In this document: positions 11,391 through 22,717 of the stretch, in pieces | Position numbering within the stretch: position 1 is the first letter of the stretch | Layout: the number at the start of each line of letters is the position of its first letter | Assembly: GCA_907165275.2 (NCBI GenBank) | Contig: OU015679.1 | Coordinates: forward strand, 372,001 to 436,000 | Length of the DNA: 64,000 nucleotides | Source: Zygaena filipendulae | Taxonomy: Eukaryota; Arthropoda; Insecta; Lepidoptera; Zygaenidae | Reading direction: 5' to 3' | Program-made: the position numbers and the translations under genes | Notes under the pieces: model-generated | Databases searched by the model: none | Seen by the model: the letters and a program-made list of their open reading frames with translations, nothing else | Told to the model about the DNA's origin: nothing

Positions 11391-12640
11391 CACTAGCAAT
11401 AAATTGAATCGGTCAGATAACAAGTCAATGACCCCTGCCCAAGCGCACCACCGCAAAGCTTGTCTTCTGCGGTCTTGGTATCTTGCACACGCCGATTGTA
11501 CAATGAATGAATTGAATGATATAGCTATCTCGTTCTGGGTCAGGCGGCCATTATGAAATGGGCGCGGCCCATTTTATGAAAGGCCGCAACCCCCGCGCAT
11601 CGTTCAAAAAGTTACTAGGAGATTAGAAGTAAGAAGGGAATAAAAAAATAATTTCTGCATTCTTTTCCATCTTTTCTTTTGGTTTTCTCTGTCTGTTTTT
11701 AAACCTCTGCTATCAAGTTGCTATCACAAACTACATAGAGATACTACCGTATTGTCTACTGTTCACAAAACGGCTGGTAGCGGTAGCGGGTTCGATTTCA
11801 TCAGCATCTGACTGAAAAACATTACTCATGAGATAAGTAACAGTGTGCACAAAATAAAAAAACTACTAGGACATAAGAAGTTACGTATTAAAGAAATTAT
11901 TTTATTAAAATGATTCTGATAAAAACTACTAGGACATTAAAGTACAAATTAGTCAAAACTGTAATGGCGAGGGCGGGGGCAGGGGCGGGGGCGGGCGGTG
12001 CAAATAGAAAACCGGCCAAGTGCGAGTTAATTGTTAAGTTTTCAAAGAAACAGCGAAATGATTCTGATAAAAACTACTAGGACATTAGAACTACGCAGTA
12101 GTCAATACTGTAACGTACTGTTACCTGGTTACGCGGCCAGGGGGGGTTTGCCGTGCAGGGCCAAATTTGCCGTGGCTCTGTACACTTCTGGAGATAATAA
12201 TATGTAAATACAAATAGTCCGTCATAAACCGGATTGAGGTATAAACTTCTTTCATCTCGATCTTTCATTATTTGAAATCCATTTTTGGCCTATGTAAACA
12301 GCAGAACTATTTCCAAAAAGTATTAAGATCTTCAGAACTGTGGGAGTTGATTAGAACTCTATTATTATTATTTTTATTTGGCATTGGGGGATCAACTTCA
12401 CATGCGTCCTGTAAACCGCATATCTTTTGATTGCATTGACTTAAAAAAAAAAATTTTTCTCAATTGCAAGCGATTACAGACCTGAGTATTTGATATTAAT
12501 TTGAACCTCAGAAAAAAGTGTGTGTGATCGATTATCAAATGAAGTGATCCTGTAGGTAAGGGTTTTTTTCATTTTTAGGTACAGAACCCTAAAAAAAATA
12601 CCTAATGCTGCTTTGTGCATTCGTTTTTAAATTTTCTTTA
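11391..12640. repeat. Repeat block shared with 18.8-19.2 kb
   Basis: Segments at 11598-11710 (catcgttcaaaaagttac ... ctgcattctttt) and 11841-11900 (gtgcacaaaataaaaaaac ... gaagttacg) recur at 18806-18905 and 18962-19020. The ccggccaagtgcgagt motif at 12012 recurs at 18920 and 19093. A ttaggtacagaaccctaa end at about 12578 is the reverse complement of the gggttccgtac motif at 19127. This looks like two decayed copies of one dispersed element. Confidence 0.5.
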
Positions 12641-12698
12641 AGGTATTTCTTAGTTGCTTACTATTCGTTCACGAGTAATGTTGTCGCTAATCTACAAA

Positions 12699-13799
12699 AT
12701 GTCATCGTTAAGCAACAGTGAATATTATGAAATGATGCTGTGTGTCGGTGCAGCTGACGGCAGCCTGCGTGAGGCTCGAGACTTGTATCGGGAGAGGTTT
12801 GTCGAAGGTAGACCAGTGGGTGAACGTCGGCGGCTACCTTCACTAGAGTGCTTTAGAAGAATGGTGTTACGACTTCACTCAACTGGCTCGTTTCGTTCGT
12901 ACTCTGAAGGTCGTCCAGGTGCAAGAGACCCTGCATTTGAGGACGCCGTACTGGAGCACTTCGAGGGAAACCCAAGAACGAGTACGCGTAGAGCCGCAGC
13001 AGCTCTTGGCGGAGTTAATCACGTGAGTGTTTGGCGTGTACTGCGGGACGATGGTCAGCATCCTTACCACTTCCGTCGTACGCAGGAGTTAACTCCCGCT
13101 GACTTCGTGCCTCGTGTGTCATTCTGCCAGTGGTACCGAAACCAGGTAGCAACCAGTCCCGATTTCGCGTCAACAGTGTTGTGGACAGATGAGGCATCAT
13201 TTACAAGAGGCGGCATAAGTAATATTCATAATGAACATCTATGGTCGCACTTAAACCCTCACGCTTCCACAGAATCAAACTTTCAACATCAATGGCGCAT
13301 TAACGTGTGGGCTGGAATTCTTGAAAATTTTGTTATCGGTCCAATTATTTTGCCACAAAATTTAAATGGACAAAATTATTTAATTTTTTTTAGAGGTGAA
13401 ATGGAAAATGCCCTAATGGATATACCGGTAACATCATATGTTAATCTTGTGATGGAAAACCGTGTAGTTTTCCAACATGACGGGGCACCAGCGCATTTTG
13501 TGCTTGACGTTCGTGCTTATTTGGATGGCCGATTCCCACAGTGGATAGGACGAGGTGGACCGGTTGCCTGGCCGGCGCGCTCACCAGACCTCACGCCATT
13601 GGACTTTTTTCTTTGGGGCTATATTAAAAATGCGGTGTATGCGGTAGAGTGTCCTACGCGGGAGGAAATGGTGAACCGCATACATGCTGCGTTTAGGACG
13701 GTGACATCCGAAATGCTGCGAAATGTGCGGGTTTCCACATACCGGCGGACCGGATTGTTAATTGAAAATGATGGACGGCATTTCGAGCCATTTTTGTAA
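12699..13799 (+). CDS. Tc1/mariner-superfamily transposase, intact (DD40D spacing)
   Basis: 366 codons from ATG 12699, chosen because the homologous copy at 43.9 kb starts at the same conserved residues (MSxxSNxEYYEM). An earlier in-frame ATG at 12678 is possible. N-terminal DUF4817-like helix-turn-helix region (about 1-120), then the DDE/D core: first Asp in VLWTDEASFT, second in FQHDGAPAH, third in SPDLTPLDFF. I count 40 residues between the second and third Asp, longer than the 34 of mariner and close to the DD41D (rosa) group. The WxxHxR-like end (GRHFEPFL) is complete and no stop or frameshift is present. No clear terminal inverted repeats were found by eye. Confidence 0.88.
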   Translation: MSSLSNSEYYEMMLCVGAADGSLREARDLYRERFVEGRPVGERRRLPSLECFRRMVLRLHSTGSFRSYSEGRPGARDPAFEDAVLEHFEGNPRTSTRRAAAALGGVNHVSVWRVLRDDGQHPYHFRRTQELTPADFVPRVSFCQWYRNQVATSPDFASTVLWTDEASFTRGGISNIHNEHLWSHLNPHASTESNFQHQWRINVWAGILENFVIGPIILPQNLNGQNYLIFFRGEMENALMDIPVTSYVNLVMENRVVFQHDGAPAHFVLDVRAYLDGRFPQWIGRGGPVAWPARSPDLTPLDFFLWGYIKNAVYAVECPTREEMVNRIHAAFRTVTSEMLRNVRVSTYRRTGLLIENDGRHFEPFL

Positions 13800-14374
13800 T
13801 AAGTAAACAACAAGAACAAGACTGAAGCCAGGATGCCAATCACAGATTTTTGGTAAGGAGCTAAGGACTCAAGACTGGGTGGGCGCGCTCGGATTAGGTA
13901 GCATTTTTTTGTTCTGGGTTACCTCTCTCAATATTTCAACCCTTCGCCACTGTACCGTATAACTATTTCTATGAAGTATGCGTGTAACGTGTTCTTCGAG
14001 ATGATAGTTAACATTTTCAAGTGTTGTTTTACCAGAACTAGATCGATCTTACTCTCATCTTAGCATTGACAGTGTGTGGACGGATAAAGTGTCTTTTACT
14101 AGAACAACATTGTTGTGGTCAACATAATTTTTTTTTTAAATGGTGCCGTGTTTTAAAGTGTTCGTGAGTGTAATAGAAGATTCATAGGCCATAACGCGAT
14201 GTTGTTGAAAACACCTCGCATTGAAAGCACTAACTCTTTGAAGTATGCCGCCGTGCCGCGCCGGCTCGCTATGCCGCCGGCCACGCTATTCACTGCCGAC
14301 TTCGCCGCACGTGCGTACTAGGCTCTCATGACAAATCAAGGGGGTAAGTCTTGGTATCGTACACTCAACGATTG
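13800..14374 (+). pseudogene. Decayed sequence with mariner transposase scrap
   Basis: At about 14068-14105 one frame reads IDSVWTDKVSFTR, matching the first catalytic Asp region of the transposase at 12.7 kb. GC-rich sequence at 14240-14330 (gccgccgtgccgcgcc) resembles 18,465-18,560, which follows another decayed copy. I take this as a shredded relative of the same transposon. Confidence 0.4.
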
Positions 14375-14377
14375 TTA

Positions 14378-15239
14378 TGCTGCGTACACACCGGCCCAAC
14401 GAACACCTACGAATGGGTTTCGTTGGTAGGGATTAACGAAACACTGAGGTATCGATACTTTTACTCGATACAGAATCGGTCGTAAAGTATCGATACTTAC
14501 TCTCATCGAATCGATCGATTTTTCATAGTGAAATTTGGAATAAATTAAATAAAAACAACGGCCTAGAGTTTTTTCTTTCGGGCAGAACAAACAAGTTTGC
14601 AAACTACACAAAATTAGGAAAAGGATAATAATATGTTGAAAAATACAATAAATGATAGGCACCCAAAAAAAATTCTTCTTAGATGAGTGTTTTATGTGTT
14701 AAAATTTAATCTTAATATTAGTATACCGATACGAGTACTTTTGACCGATACCTACTTGTAACTTGATACTTAGTTTCAAAGTAAGTACACAAAAAGTACT
14801 TGGTATCGGAAGGGATTGTCTTGTCTGGGCGGCTTAGCGAACACCAATGATCGTTCGTTGGCGTGTGCCGGCGATCCGAAATGTAGCGGCAACATCGAAG
14901 GAATCGAATCATCAGCTGATCGTACTCAGTGGTGGACAATCGCCGCAGGCCAACGAACGAACACTCAGTTGAAACGAAAAAGCGTAGCATGCAGACGTAT
15001 GAATAAAATATTTCCTGCTATTTCTACTCTTAAAATATGTGGTCCACTTCATCCCCATTTTTCTTGTCCTTGCTAACTCACATTGTCAAATGGTGAACGC
15101 GAGCCGGAATCAGGTGCCAACGAGCGTTAACTCGATTACTAAATGTATTGGACGTACCTTCGAAGGGCAACGAACGTGCGGTAGGCAACACCAATTAATA
15201 TCCTTTGTTGGCGTTCGTTGGACCAGTGTGTACGCAGCC
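14378..15239. mobile_element. 862 bp MITE with TTA duplication
   Basis: Left end TGCTGCGTACACACCGG at 14378, right end CCAGTGTGTACGCAGCC ending 15239. They are inverted copies over about 27 bp (GCTGCGTACACACYGG, then YCCAACGAAC). TTA flanks both sides (14375-14377 and 15240-15242). TTA/TAA duplications are typical of PIF/Harbinger. There is no transposase inside. The interior has several tatcgatac palindromes (14450-14800). Confidence 0.72.
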
Positions 15240-15242
15240 TTA

Positions 15243-15673
15243 AACTAATGAAAATTTTTCTCGTTCTTGGCGGAGGTGCGGACCATTTCACATGACCGCG
15301 CTAAACCGTTCTGCTAAACCTTTCTTTTGCTAGGTCTTTTTCTGTCTTTTTACATCTGCAATCTAGGGTTGCCGACTGTTCAATAACTGTCATTAGTTTG
15401 CAATAATTAATTATACTAAAATCGACTGGTCGTGGGTTCGATTTCCTCATAATTCTCAGTCCAAAAAAATCATTACGTACATGAATGAGTTCTTGAGTTG
15501 TTGTCGTTGAGTTCTTATTATTTTAATTACGCACCAACAAAGAAAGGTACTAGGACAGAAGAAGTTCAAAAGAGTAACATTTTAGCCAAAAATAAGTTGA
15601 TAACCCTATTTACATGGCGGTAGCAAATAACAATGGAAAAATAAAAATAATAATAATAATCTAATACGTCAAG
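15243..15673. other. Non-coding stretch, no feature recognised
   Basis: A short segment near 15550 (actaggacagaagaagtt) resembles the 11.8/19.0 kb repeat. A small (aat)n run precedes TRIM-1. Nothing else is supported. Confidence 0.4.
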
Positions 15674-15677
15674 CATT

Positions 15678-16162
15678 TGTCGGCGAGAGGGTAGTTTCGT
15701 TATCAATAACGTTTCCCGCCGACGTATAATAGTCGTCCGTTCCCCCGCTCCACTCCATTGCCCGACTCGTCTTTGTTAGAACTTGATATAAAACGCGGGT
15801 ATGCGTAAGCCACGGTTCATTGTTACTTTGTGTTCGGTTCAGTGCAGTTATAGTGTCGTATCAATCTAATAGTGATTACGTGTGCTGTGTCATCTAGTTG
15901 TTTCCAGAGGTTTGCTTAAGTCGGGAGCACGGGCAGTGGAGGTGAGCGTTCATGCATTGTAAAGGGGCCCCATTAAACCTACACCTGGGTCGCAAGTCCC
16001 AGGCACTGCTCCGTGTTCCCTACGGATATCTGGTATGCTATATAATCTATAACTATGTTGGTGCAATTGCCTATTATAGTTTCATGTTCTTGTTCCTATC
16101 ATCTATTCCCTACATCAGAAGTGGGGTATTCGGATACTTATGTTACTCTCCTTTTTGCGACA
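15678..16162 (+). repeat. TRIM-1 5' LTR
   Basis: 485 bp, TG...CA. It contains TATAAAA at 15787-15793 and an initiator-like TCATTG about 30 bp downstream, so U3/R/U5 probably divides near 15819. A primer-site-like sequence, TCAGAAGTGGGGT, lies inside at 16115-16127. A 99-codon frame starting at 15952 exists only because of LTR sequence and is not called. Confidence 0.9.
15787..15824 (+). promoter_or_regulatory. Putative LTR promoter (TATA plus initiator)
   Basis: TATAAAA at 15787 with TCATTG at 15817-15822, spacing about 30 bp. A second TCAGTGC lies at 15839. The same elements occur in the 3' LTR at 17486 onward. This is motif evidence only. Confidence 0.45.
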
Positions 16163-16175
16163 TCAGAATTGGGAT
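16163..16175 (+). promoter_or_regulatory. TRIM-1 primer-binding site (tRNA-Leu-like)
   Basis: TCAGAATTGGGAT directly follows the LTR. From recalled insect tRNA-Leu sequence, the 3' end complement is TGTCAGAAGTGGGAT, so 12 of 13 bases would pair, starting a few bases in from CCA. The same 13 bases follow the TRIM-2 5' LTR. Confidence 0.55.
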
Positions 16176-17376
16176 ATTACTTGCGTCCACATTTCTGCCA
16201 ATAAGGTTCCTACGTTCGGTTTTACTCGGTCAAATTTTATGTTTCACATAAATCCTGACAACGACGTTGCGAGTTAGATAATGGGCTTGTAGGAGCATTG
16301 TCATTACGTCTTTAAGTGAGAAATGTGATTTTGTGATTTCATTTCAAAGGTTTCGATACCATTGTCCATGAATTATTGTCATATACCTACCGAACTGTTT
16401 CGCGATGTGATGTGTACAGTGTTCTTTAAGTGGTATTCCTCAATTTAAAATGCCGTGATCATTACTTACTACTGGTTTTCCAACCACAGAGTTGAAATCT
16501 TGCGAGTTTAAACTTTGATCCTTTGTCTAAGGGAGATACTTGTAATCTACCCACAGTAGTTAATTATAGAAATTATAATTTCGATGCGTGTGAAATCTAA
16601 AATTTCAAGTTGTTCTAGTAATGATTTGATAACTACCCACGTACCCAGCAGTCGTTATTCAGGTTTTGTCTGAGCGTGAATTCTAGATAATTAGGATGGT
16701 TTTAGAATGAATCGTTTTTCTAATCGCAAGGTAGATCATAAACGTCGCTGAGTAGGTATACGGTATTCTGACAAGTTAATTTAGGAATTCAGCAAGTTAC
16801 GATTTTTATTTGGTTGTGAGTGTGACTATTCGAAATGTCAACGGTGTTCGCGCAGTCTTAGAATCGGTGAGATAGTTATTGTATTGGTGGCATTCTCAGG
16901 AGTAGTTTGTCAGCGAGGATGGCGTGTCGGCGAAAGATTGAAAGTGTTATTCAGTAGTTAGAGAACTTGAAAGGAAAGACAACAAACAAAAAAAAGAAAG
17001 AAAAAAAAAATGGTGATTGAATTTTGTGCTGGAAAAAAAAATGTGTGGTGGCTACAGGGACAAAAAAAATGCGTCCGGTCTAGCATAACCCGGAAAAAAG
17101 AATGTGTCTGCAGCTACTACTTCGGACTAGCACGATTCAATCCAGTTTTACTTTGATATCATTTTCTAATAGTTAAATTGTGCCAGTGTTTTTGAGTGTT
17201 TCGAATAACTAAATTTTGTTAGTTTTTGAGTTTTTCGAAAGATAGATTTTACGAGTTGAGTGATGTTGAGAGTGAGAGATATTATGTCAGGATGAACGAG
17301 CGGTCGTTTTAGTTTTTTTCTCGGATTCCTTCCTGTGATTTTAGCGCCCGAGGACGTGCGCATGTCAGTATGGCCG

Positions 17377-17861
17377 TGTCGGCGAGAGGGTAGTTTCGTT
17401 ATCAATAACGTTTCCCGCCGACGTATAATAGTCGTCCGTTCCCCCGCTCCACTCCATTGCCCGACTCGTCTTTGTTAGAACTTGATATAAAACGCGGGTA
17501 TGCGTAAGCCACGGTTCATTGTTACTTTGTGTTCGGTTCAGTGCAGTTATAGTGTCGTATCAATCTAATAGTGATTACGTGTGCTGTGTCATCTAGTTGT
17601 TTCCAGAGGTTTGCTTAAGTCGGGAGCACGGGCAGTGGAGGTGAGCGTTCATGCATTGTAAAGGGGCCCCATTAAACCTACACCTGGGTCGCAAGTCCCA
17701 GGCACTGCTCCGTGTTCCCTACGGATATCTGGTATGCTATATAATCTATAACTATGTTGGTGCAATTGCCTATTATAGTTTCATGTTCTTGTTCCTATCA
17801 TCTATTCCCTACATCAGAAGTGGGGTATTCGGATACTTATGTTACTCTCCTTTTTGCGACA
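17377..17861 (+). repeat. TRIM-1 3' LTR
   Basis: Same length and, as far as I can compare by eye, the same sequence as the 5' LTR. It is preceded by tatggccg rather than a strong polypurine tract. Confidence 0.9.
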
Positions 17862-17909
17862 CATTCATTTGTTAGCTGGAGTATTTTGATATTTTTATTC
17901 ACCAAATAA

Positions 17910-18340
17910 CTTTAGGCAACAGTGAAACTACGAAATAAAGCTGTTTGTCGGTGCAGCTGAACTCAGCCTGTATGAGGTTCGGAAGTCTGGGATAGATCTG
18001 TTGAAGGTAAATCAATGGCTGATGTCGGCAGCTGACTTCACTGCGGAACTGTCTGTCCGTCCGCACTACGAAGGTCGATCAGGTGCACGAGACCCCACAT
18101 TTGGAGATGTCAAATGCCGTGCTGAAGCCCTTGAGGAGAACTGAAGAACCAATAACACTTAGTGCTAGAGGAAATCTCGTTGGAGTGATTCATGTAAAAG
18201 TTTGGTGTGTACTTTGGGACACCCGTCAAAATCCGTACCAATTCCGTCGATTGTACCCGATGACCTCGTTCCTCATGTGTTTCTACCAGTGTTGGCAAAA
18301 TCAGATCGACATAATATGAGAGACGGATGCGAGAAGAAGT
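17910..18340 (+). pseudogene. Decayed mariner transposase, 5' part
   Basis: The nucleotide string caacagtgaaactacgaaat, followed by tgtcggtgcagctga, aligns with 12,713 onward. Later pieces (gaaggtcgatcaggtgcacg; gtttggtgtgtactttggg; aattccgtcg) follow the same order as the intact gene. Frames change several times and stops are frequent. This is a degenerate copy of the same family. Confidence 0.65.
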
Positions 18341-19330
18341 TCTGGATTGAATACGAGCCGTGCATCATGATACCAGTGCAGTGTACAGTGATGCCACGTG
18401 CCGTGTCGGACGTGCCACGTGCGCACTACCTACCTTCTTTGAAAGAAAAAAAATGTTCTGACTTCTTTGAAGTGAGCCGCCTCGCCGCGCGGTGTCCGTC
18501 GTCGCTTTCTTTGCTAACGCCGCCTGCTACTGTGCTTATTGCCTACTAAGCTACGCCGCGCCGCATAATCCCTACTAGAAAATGAGAAACAAGATGGAGG
18601 AAAGTAATAACGTTTGGAAACACTAGTAAATTAGTGAATTATTGTGATAAGTTTGCGTGTTCTTCGAAAGGATAATCCAAAGTCAATATCCACGAGTCTT
18701 GTGTTGCTATAGCCAGTGAGACATTACCTACATTATTTAGCATCAACAATGTTGTGTGTTATACAAACTTGGTTACAAAGTTGTGTAATCAAAATAATAC
18801 CACTGCGCATCGTTCTAAAAGTTACAGGAGAAGTAAGAAGGAATAAAATAAATAATTTCTGCATTCTTTCCTTTTAGTTTTCTCTATCTGTTTTTAACCT
18901 CTGCAGTCTGGAAAAAAAAACCGGTCAAGTGCGAGTCTACTCGCCTAAATAGCAAAGAAACAGCGTGCACAAAATAAAAAAAAACTACTAGGACATTAGA
19001 AGTTACGAGGTAGTAAAGAAATGTAAACAAAAATAGGTAGCCTAGGGAACGACGGCGGCGCGACGGTACGGGGCGGGCGGTGAAAATGGAAAAAAACCGG
19101 CCAAGTGCGAGTCTAGCGCATTGAGGGTTCCGTACAATTTTGTAGATATGTAAATAGTTCTTGGTAAAGTAGATTGAGGTACAAACTTTACTTTGTCATC
19201 GGAAATATTTTGTCCTCTCACCCATCAATAGGTCGCGGTCAGAACGAACTGCAAATAAATTTTTAATAATCAGAAAAAAATAATTATGTAACTACTTTAC
19301 GGGTTTTGGGGTTTACCTTTTACTTGTGCT
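18341..19330. repeat. Repeat block, second copy of the 11.6-12.0 kb sequence
   Basis: GC-rich 18,465-18,560 resembles 14,240-14,330. 18,806-19,020 resembles 11,598-11,900. ccggycaagtgcgagt occurs at 18,920 and 19,093, followed by gggttccgtac. There is no gene; a 115-codon frame at 18,202 has no signature. Confidence 0.45.
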
Positions 19331-19384
19331 GTATCTAAAATAATAGTAGGGGTTTTATTGGTCATTTGGTATAGGGGTACCTTG

Positions 19385-22380
19385 CATTTTTGTCTCAAAG
19401 GACGCCGCTTGGAACAGTTGATCCTTGGGTCAAACTAAGCTGATTTAGACCGGGTGACACGAGGAGCCCCCCCTGGGGTGGGCAGGGGAGGGGGGGAAAG
19501 AGTCCATCGCCCGCGTCGCAGACTACGCTCGATTTCTGCCCACATATAGCAACTAGGTCGAGTTTGGTATCGTTTTCATATAAATCGAGGACGAAAAAAA
19601 CCGAGCAACTGGGAAAAACAGAAAAAAATAAAAAAATAAAATTCGGAATATCGTCGCTAAGACTTATACTACGAGTAATTTCACCATACAAAAAATATAA
19701 TGTTATAGCCCCTTTATTCTTAAATATAAAAAAAATAATTTGAAAAACATCTTTTAAGTATAAGTGTGTTAAAAAAATATTTTATATAGTACGGCGGGAC
19801 CAAATTTCTTAAATGAAATTTAAAAAATCTCAAATGATTGCTTTAACTTTTTGCCCAGACTGCTAGACTGGCATTGTTTTTGAACAAAATAATATATGTG
19901 ACTTAAATATGAACATAAACATAATGTTAATTTATTTCTTATTCATATTTAAATAAAAATTGCACCATTATTGACAGTTTCGACTACATCTGCAAAGATC
20001 TGTACACTTATAAAGCAGTTACATCTATGTGTACGCTGTACTTAGCATTTGCATCTAATTAATCCAATAAGCTAATTAAGACAGGGTGACATGCAGAACC
20101 CCCCGCAGCGGATGGGCAGGGGAGGGGGTGGAAAATGCATCATCCGCGACGCAATCCGCGCTCGATTTTTGCCTCTATGTGGCTACTAGGTCAAGTTTGG
20201 TGGCGTTTTCGTATAATTCAACGATAAGGGTTTTATTTCTATAATAAACCTTTTGCCTCTCTATAGAAAAAAACAGAGTAACGGGGAAAAACAAAAAAAA
20301 AATCGGAATATCGTTGCTCAGAATTATACTATGAGTAATTTCAGTATACAAAAAATATTGTAGGTATTGTAGCCCCTTTATTGTAGAATATAAAAGTGTT
20401 ACTAGAACATCTTTTAAGTGAAATTTGTTAAAAAAAATATTTTGCATAGAGCAGCGAGACTGAATTATTTAACGCGGAATTTAAAAAACAAACCAATTAA
20501 CTCGTTTTCAAACATTCCCAGTCTAGCAGTCGGAGTAAAAAAGTAAATCAATTAACAACAGACTCAAACATGAATCAAAGATAATTATTAATTTATTATT
20601 TATCAATATTTAAATTAAAAATGCACTTTCATTGACACTTTTCACAACACCCGCAAAGCTCTGTAAACTTTAAGTGAATTTTTACGCAGTTGCATTTATC
20701 TAGTTGTACACTGCACTTAGCATTTAAACCGAATTAATTCAAAGCGTGCTCTAGAAGCTAGGAGCAAGCTAGTCCATACGGGTTCCCGAATTTGGTTTTC
20801 ACTAACCTATTAGAAGGATCCATATCCTTCTATATCTTGATGCGGTACAAGAAATTGTCCCCACGCATGTCCTCCTTAGTATACCGCTCAAAGCTAATGT
20901 TGATATAAAGAATCTTTAGTCGGCAATATGTTTTCAATGCTTCGATCCTTTTTCGTGAATAATTGTTTTATTCAGTTGGTCACATCCGTGCAAAAGCCTG
21001 ATCTGTGATTAACAATTAAACAATGATGCAATCACTGTCGTTGATTCCAAGTTTTGAGTTGAATGTTAAAAGATAAAAATATGCACTGCTTCCGATCTAA
21101 AAAACGTAAAATCCAAACTATTATTTAAATTTTATAAGATAGGTACTGGCTTTAATTACAGTTGGTCTGCTCTGTATTTTAATTTATTATATCCTTTTTT
21201 ACTTAGGTACTTGTCATACATAGCAGTGGCAATTGATGTTTCTAGTTTTGGGTAAGCTTGAGGGCTGGGCAATATCCCCTTGTATTTCCAATTGAAACCC
21301 TCAGTAGCTGTTAGATATGCACATCATGGTTTCAAAGACACTCTTTTTTCATTTACCGCAAAAAAAATCACAACCAGTAAAGGCGGGAAACATTGTTGTT
21401 ACTTCTGCTTTCTCAGGTTCTATGGAAGAAAATTTAAGTATAGGAATTAGAAGCTGCAATATCATGACAGAAGAAAATATCCCTCACTATAAAAAATATT
21501 TTTCACATACTTATACTTAAAAGATGTTGTATTTAGTATTTTTTCTTTTTATTTTAGAATAAAGGGACTAATTTTTTGTTTACTGAAATTACTTGTGGTA
21601 TAATTTTGAGCGACGATATTCCGAATTTAATTTTGTTTATTTTTTGTTTTACCTGTTACTCGGTTTTTTTCTATGGATAGGCAAAGGTTTATTCCAGAAG
21701 TAAAACCCTCGTCCTCGAATTATATGAAAACGCCACCAAACTCGACCTAGTAGTCATATAGAGGCAAAAATCGAGCGCGGATTGCGTCGCGGATGATGCA
21801 TTTTCTACCCCCCCATATTTAAGTCACATATATTATGTTGTTCAAAAACAATGCCAGTCTAGCAGTCTGGGCAAACTGTTAAAGCAAATATTTGAGTTTT
21901 TTTAAATTTCGTTTAAGAAATTCGGTCCCACCGTGCTATGTAAAATATTTTTTTTAACACACTTATACTTAAAAGATGTTTTTCAAATTATTTTTTTTAT
22001 ATTTAAGAATAAAGGGGTTATAACACTATATTTTTTATATGGTGAAATTACTCGTAGTATAATTCTTAGCGACGATATTCCTTATTTATTTTTTTAATTT
22101 TTTTTGTTTTTGCCAGTTGCTTGGTTTTTTTCTATGGACGGGCAAAAAGTTTATTCCAGAAATGAAACCCTCGTCCTCGATTTATATGAAAACGATACCA
22201 AACTCGACCTAGTAGCTATATGTGGGCAGAAATCGAGCGCAGACTGCAACGCGGGCGAAGTACTCTTCAGCCCCCTCCCCTGGGCAAGGGAGGGGGGGTA
22301 CCTCGTGTCACCCGGTCTAAATCAGCTTAGTTTAACCCAAGGATCAACTGTTCCAAGCGGCGTCCTTTGATACAAAAGTG
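19385..22380. repeat. Large inverted pair of dimeric repeats
   Basis: Left arm: unit A (about 19,385-19,900) then related unit B (about 20,060-20,490). Right arm in reverse: unit B' (about 21,510-21,815) then A' (about 21,830-22,380). A and A' share long near-identical strings such as ggaacagttgatccttggg and gaccgggtgacacgagg. Units A and B are themselves diverged relatives (gtttggtatcgttttcatata versus gtttggtggcgttttcgtata). The ~1 kb between the arms (20,560-21,490) has no gene. Short frames (DLYENDTKLDLVA) are conserved only because the repeat is. Confidence 0.75.
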
Positions 22381-22717
22381 TCAAGGTTGCGACCAATAAA
22401 ACTCCCACTATAATGCTTCTTGCATGATTGTAGGTCAACGGGAAATACCCCATAGGTTTTGATGCACTTGTGGTTGTGAAAATAAACGGAAAAAACAACC
22501 GTTTGTACAGGCCTGTGAAGTTGGCCCCCCAGTGTCAAATAAAAAAAATCAGTGAGTTCTAGTCGCCTCTCACGTAGTTCTGGATTTCCTTATTATCTTT
22601 TTGGAAATAGTTCTGTTGTTTACATAGGCCAAAAATAGTTTTGAAATAGTGAGGGACCCTATTTACGGAGCGATGGTAGTGAAAAAAAAATAGTATCGGA
22701 GCTGACAATGCTAAAAC

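Larger units (their letters stand above)
15678..17861 (+). mobile_element. TRIM-1, complete non-autonomous LTR element
   Basis: Two 485 bp direct repeats that appear identical by eye (15678-16162 and 17377-17861) start TGTCGGCGAG and end TTGCGACA. CATT flanks both sides (15674-15677 and 17862-17865), a 4 bp target duplication. The 1,214 bp interior has no gag or pol frame. A tRNA-Leu-like primer site follows the left LTR, which gives plus orientation. LTR identity implies recent insertion, with proteins supplied in trans. Confidence 0.9.

Noticed and set aside
12001..12640. Possible terminal inverted repeats for the intact mariner at 12.7 kb
   Set aside because: The gggttccgtac-type ends belong to a dispersed repeat found elsewhere without the transposase. 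I could not pair them with sequence after 13,800.
15952..16251. Plus-strand ORF of 99 codons with hydrophobic C-terminus, repeated at 17,651
   Set aside because: It lies in the TRIM-1 LTR. It is duplicated only because the LTR is, and it reads across the LTR border into different tails.
19395..19691. 98-codon minus ORF with a matching plus ORF at 22,104 (LDLVAICGQKSS)
   Set aside because: The match is due to the large inverted repeat. The frame is not kept in the diverged B units, so coding is unlikely.
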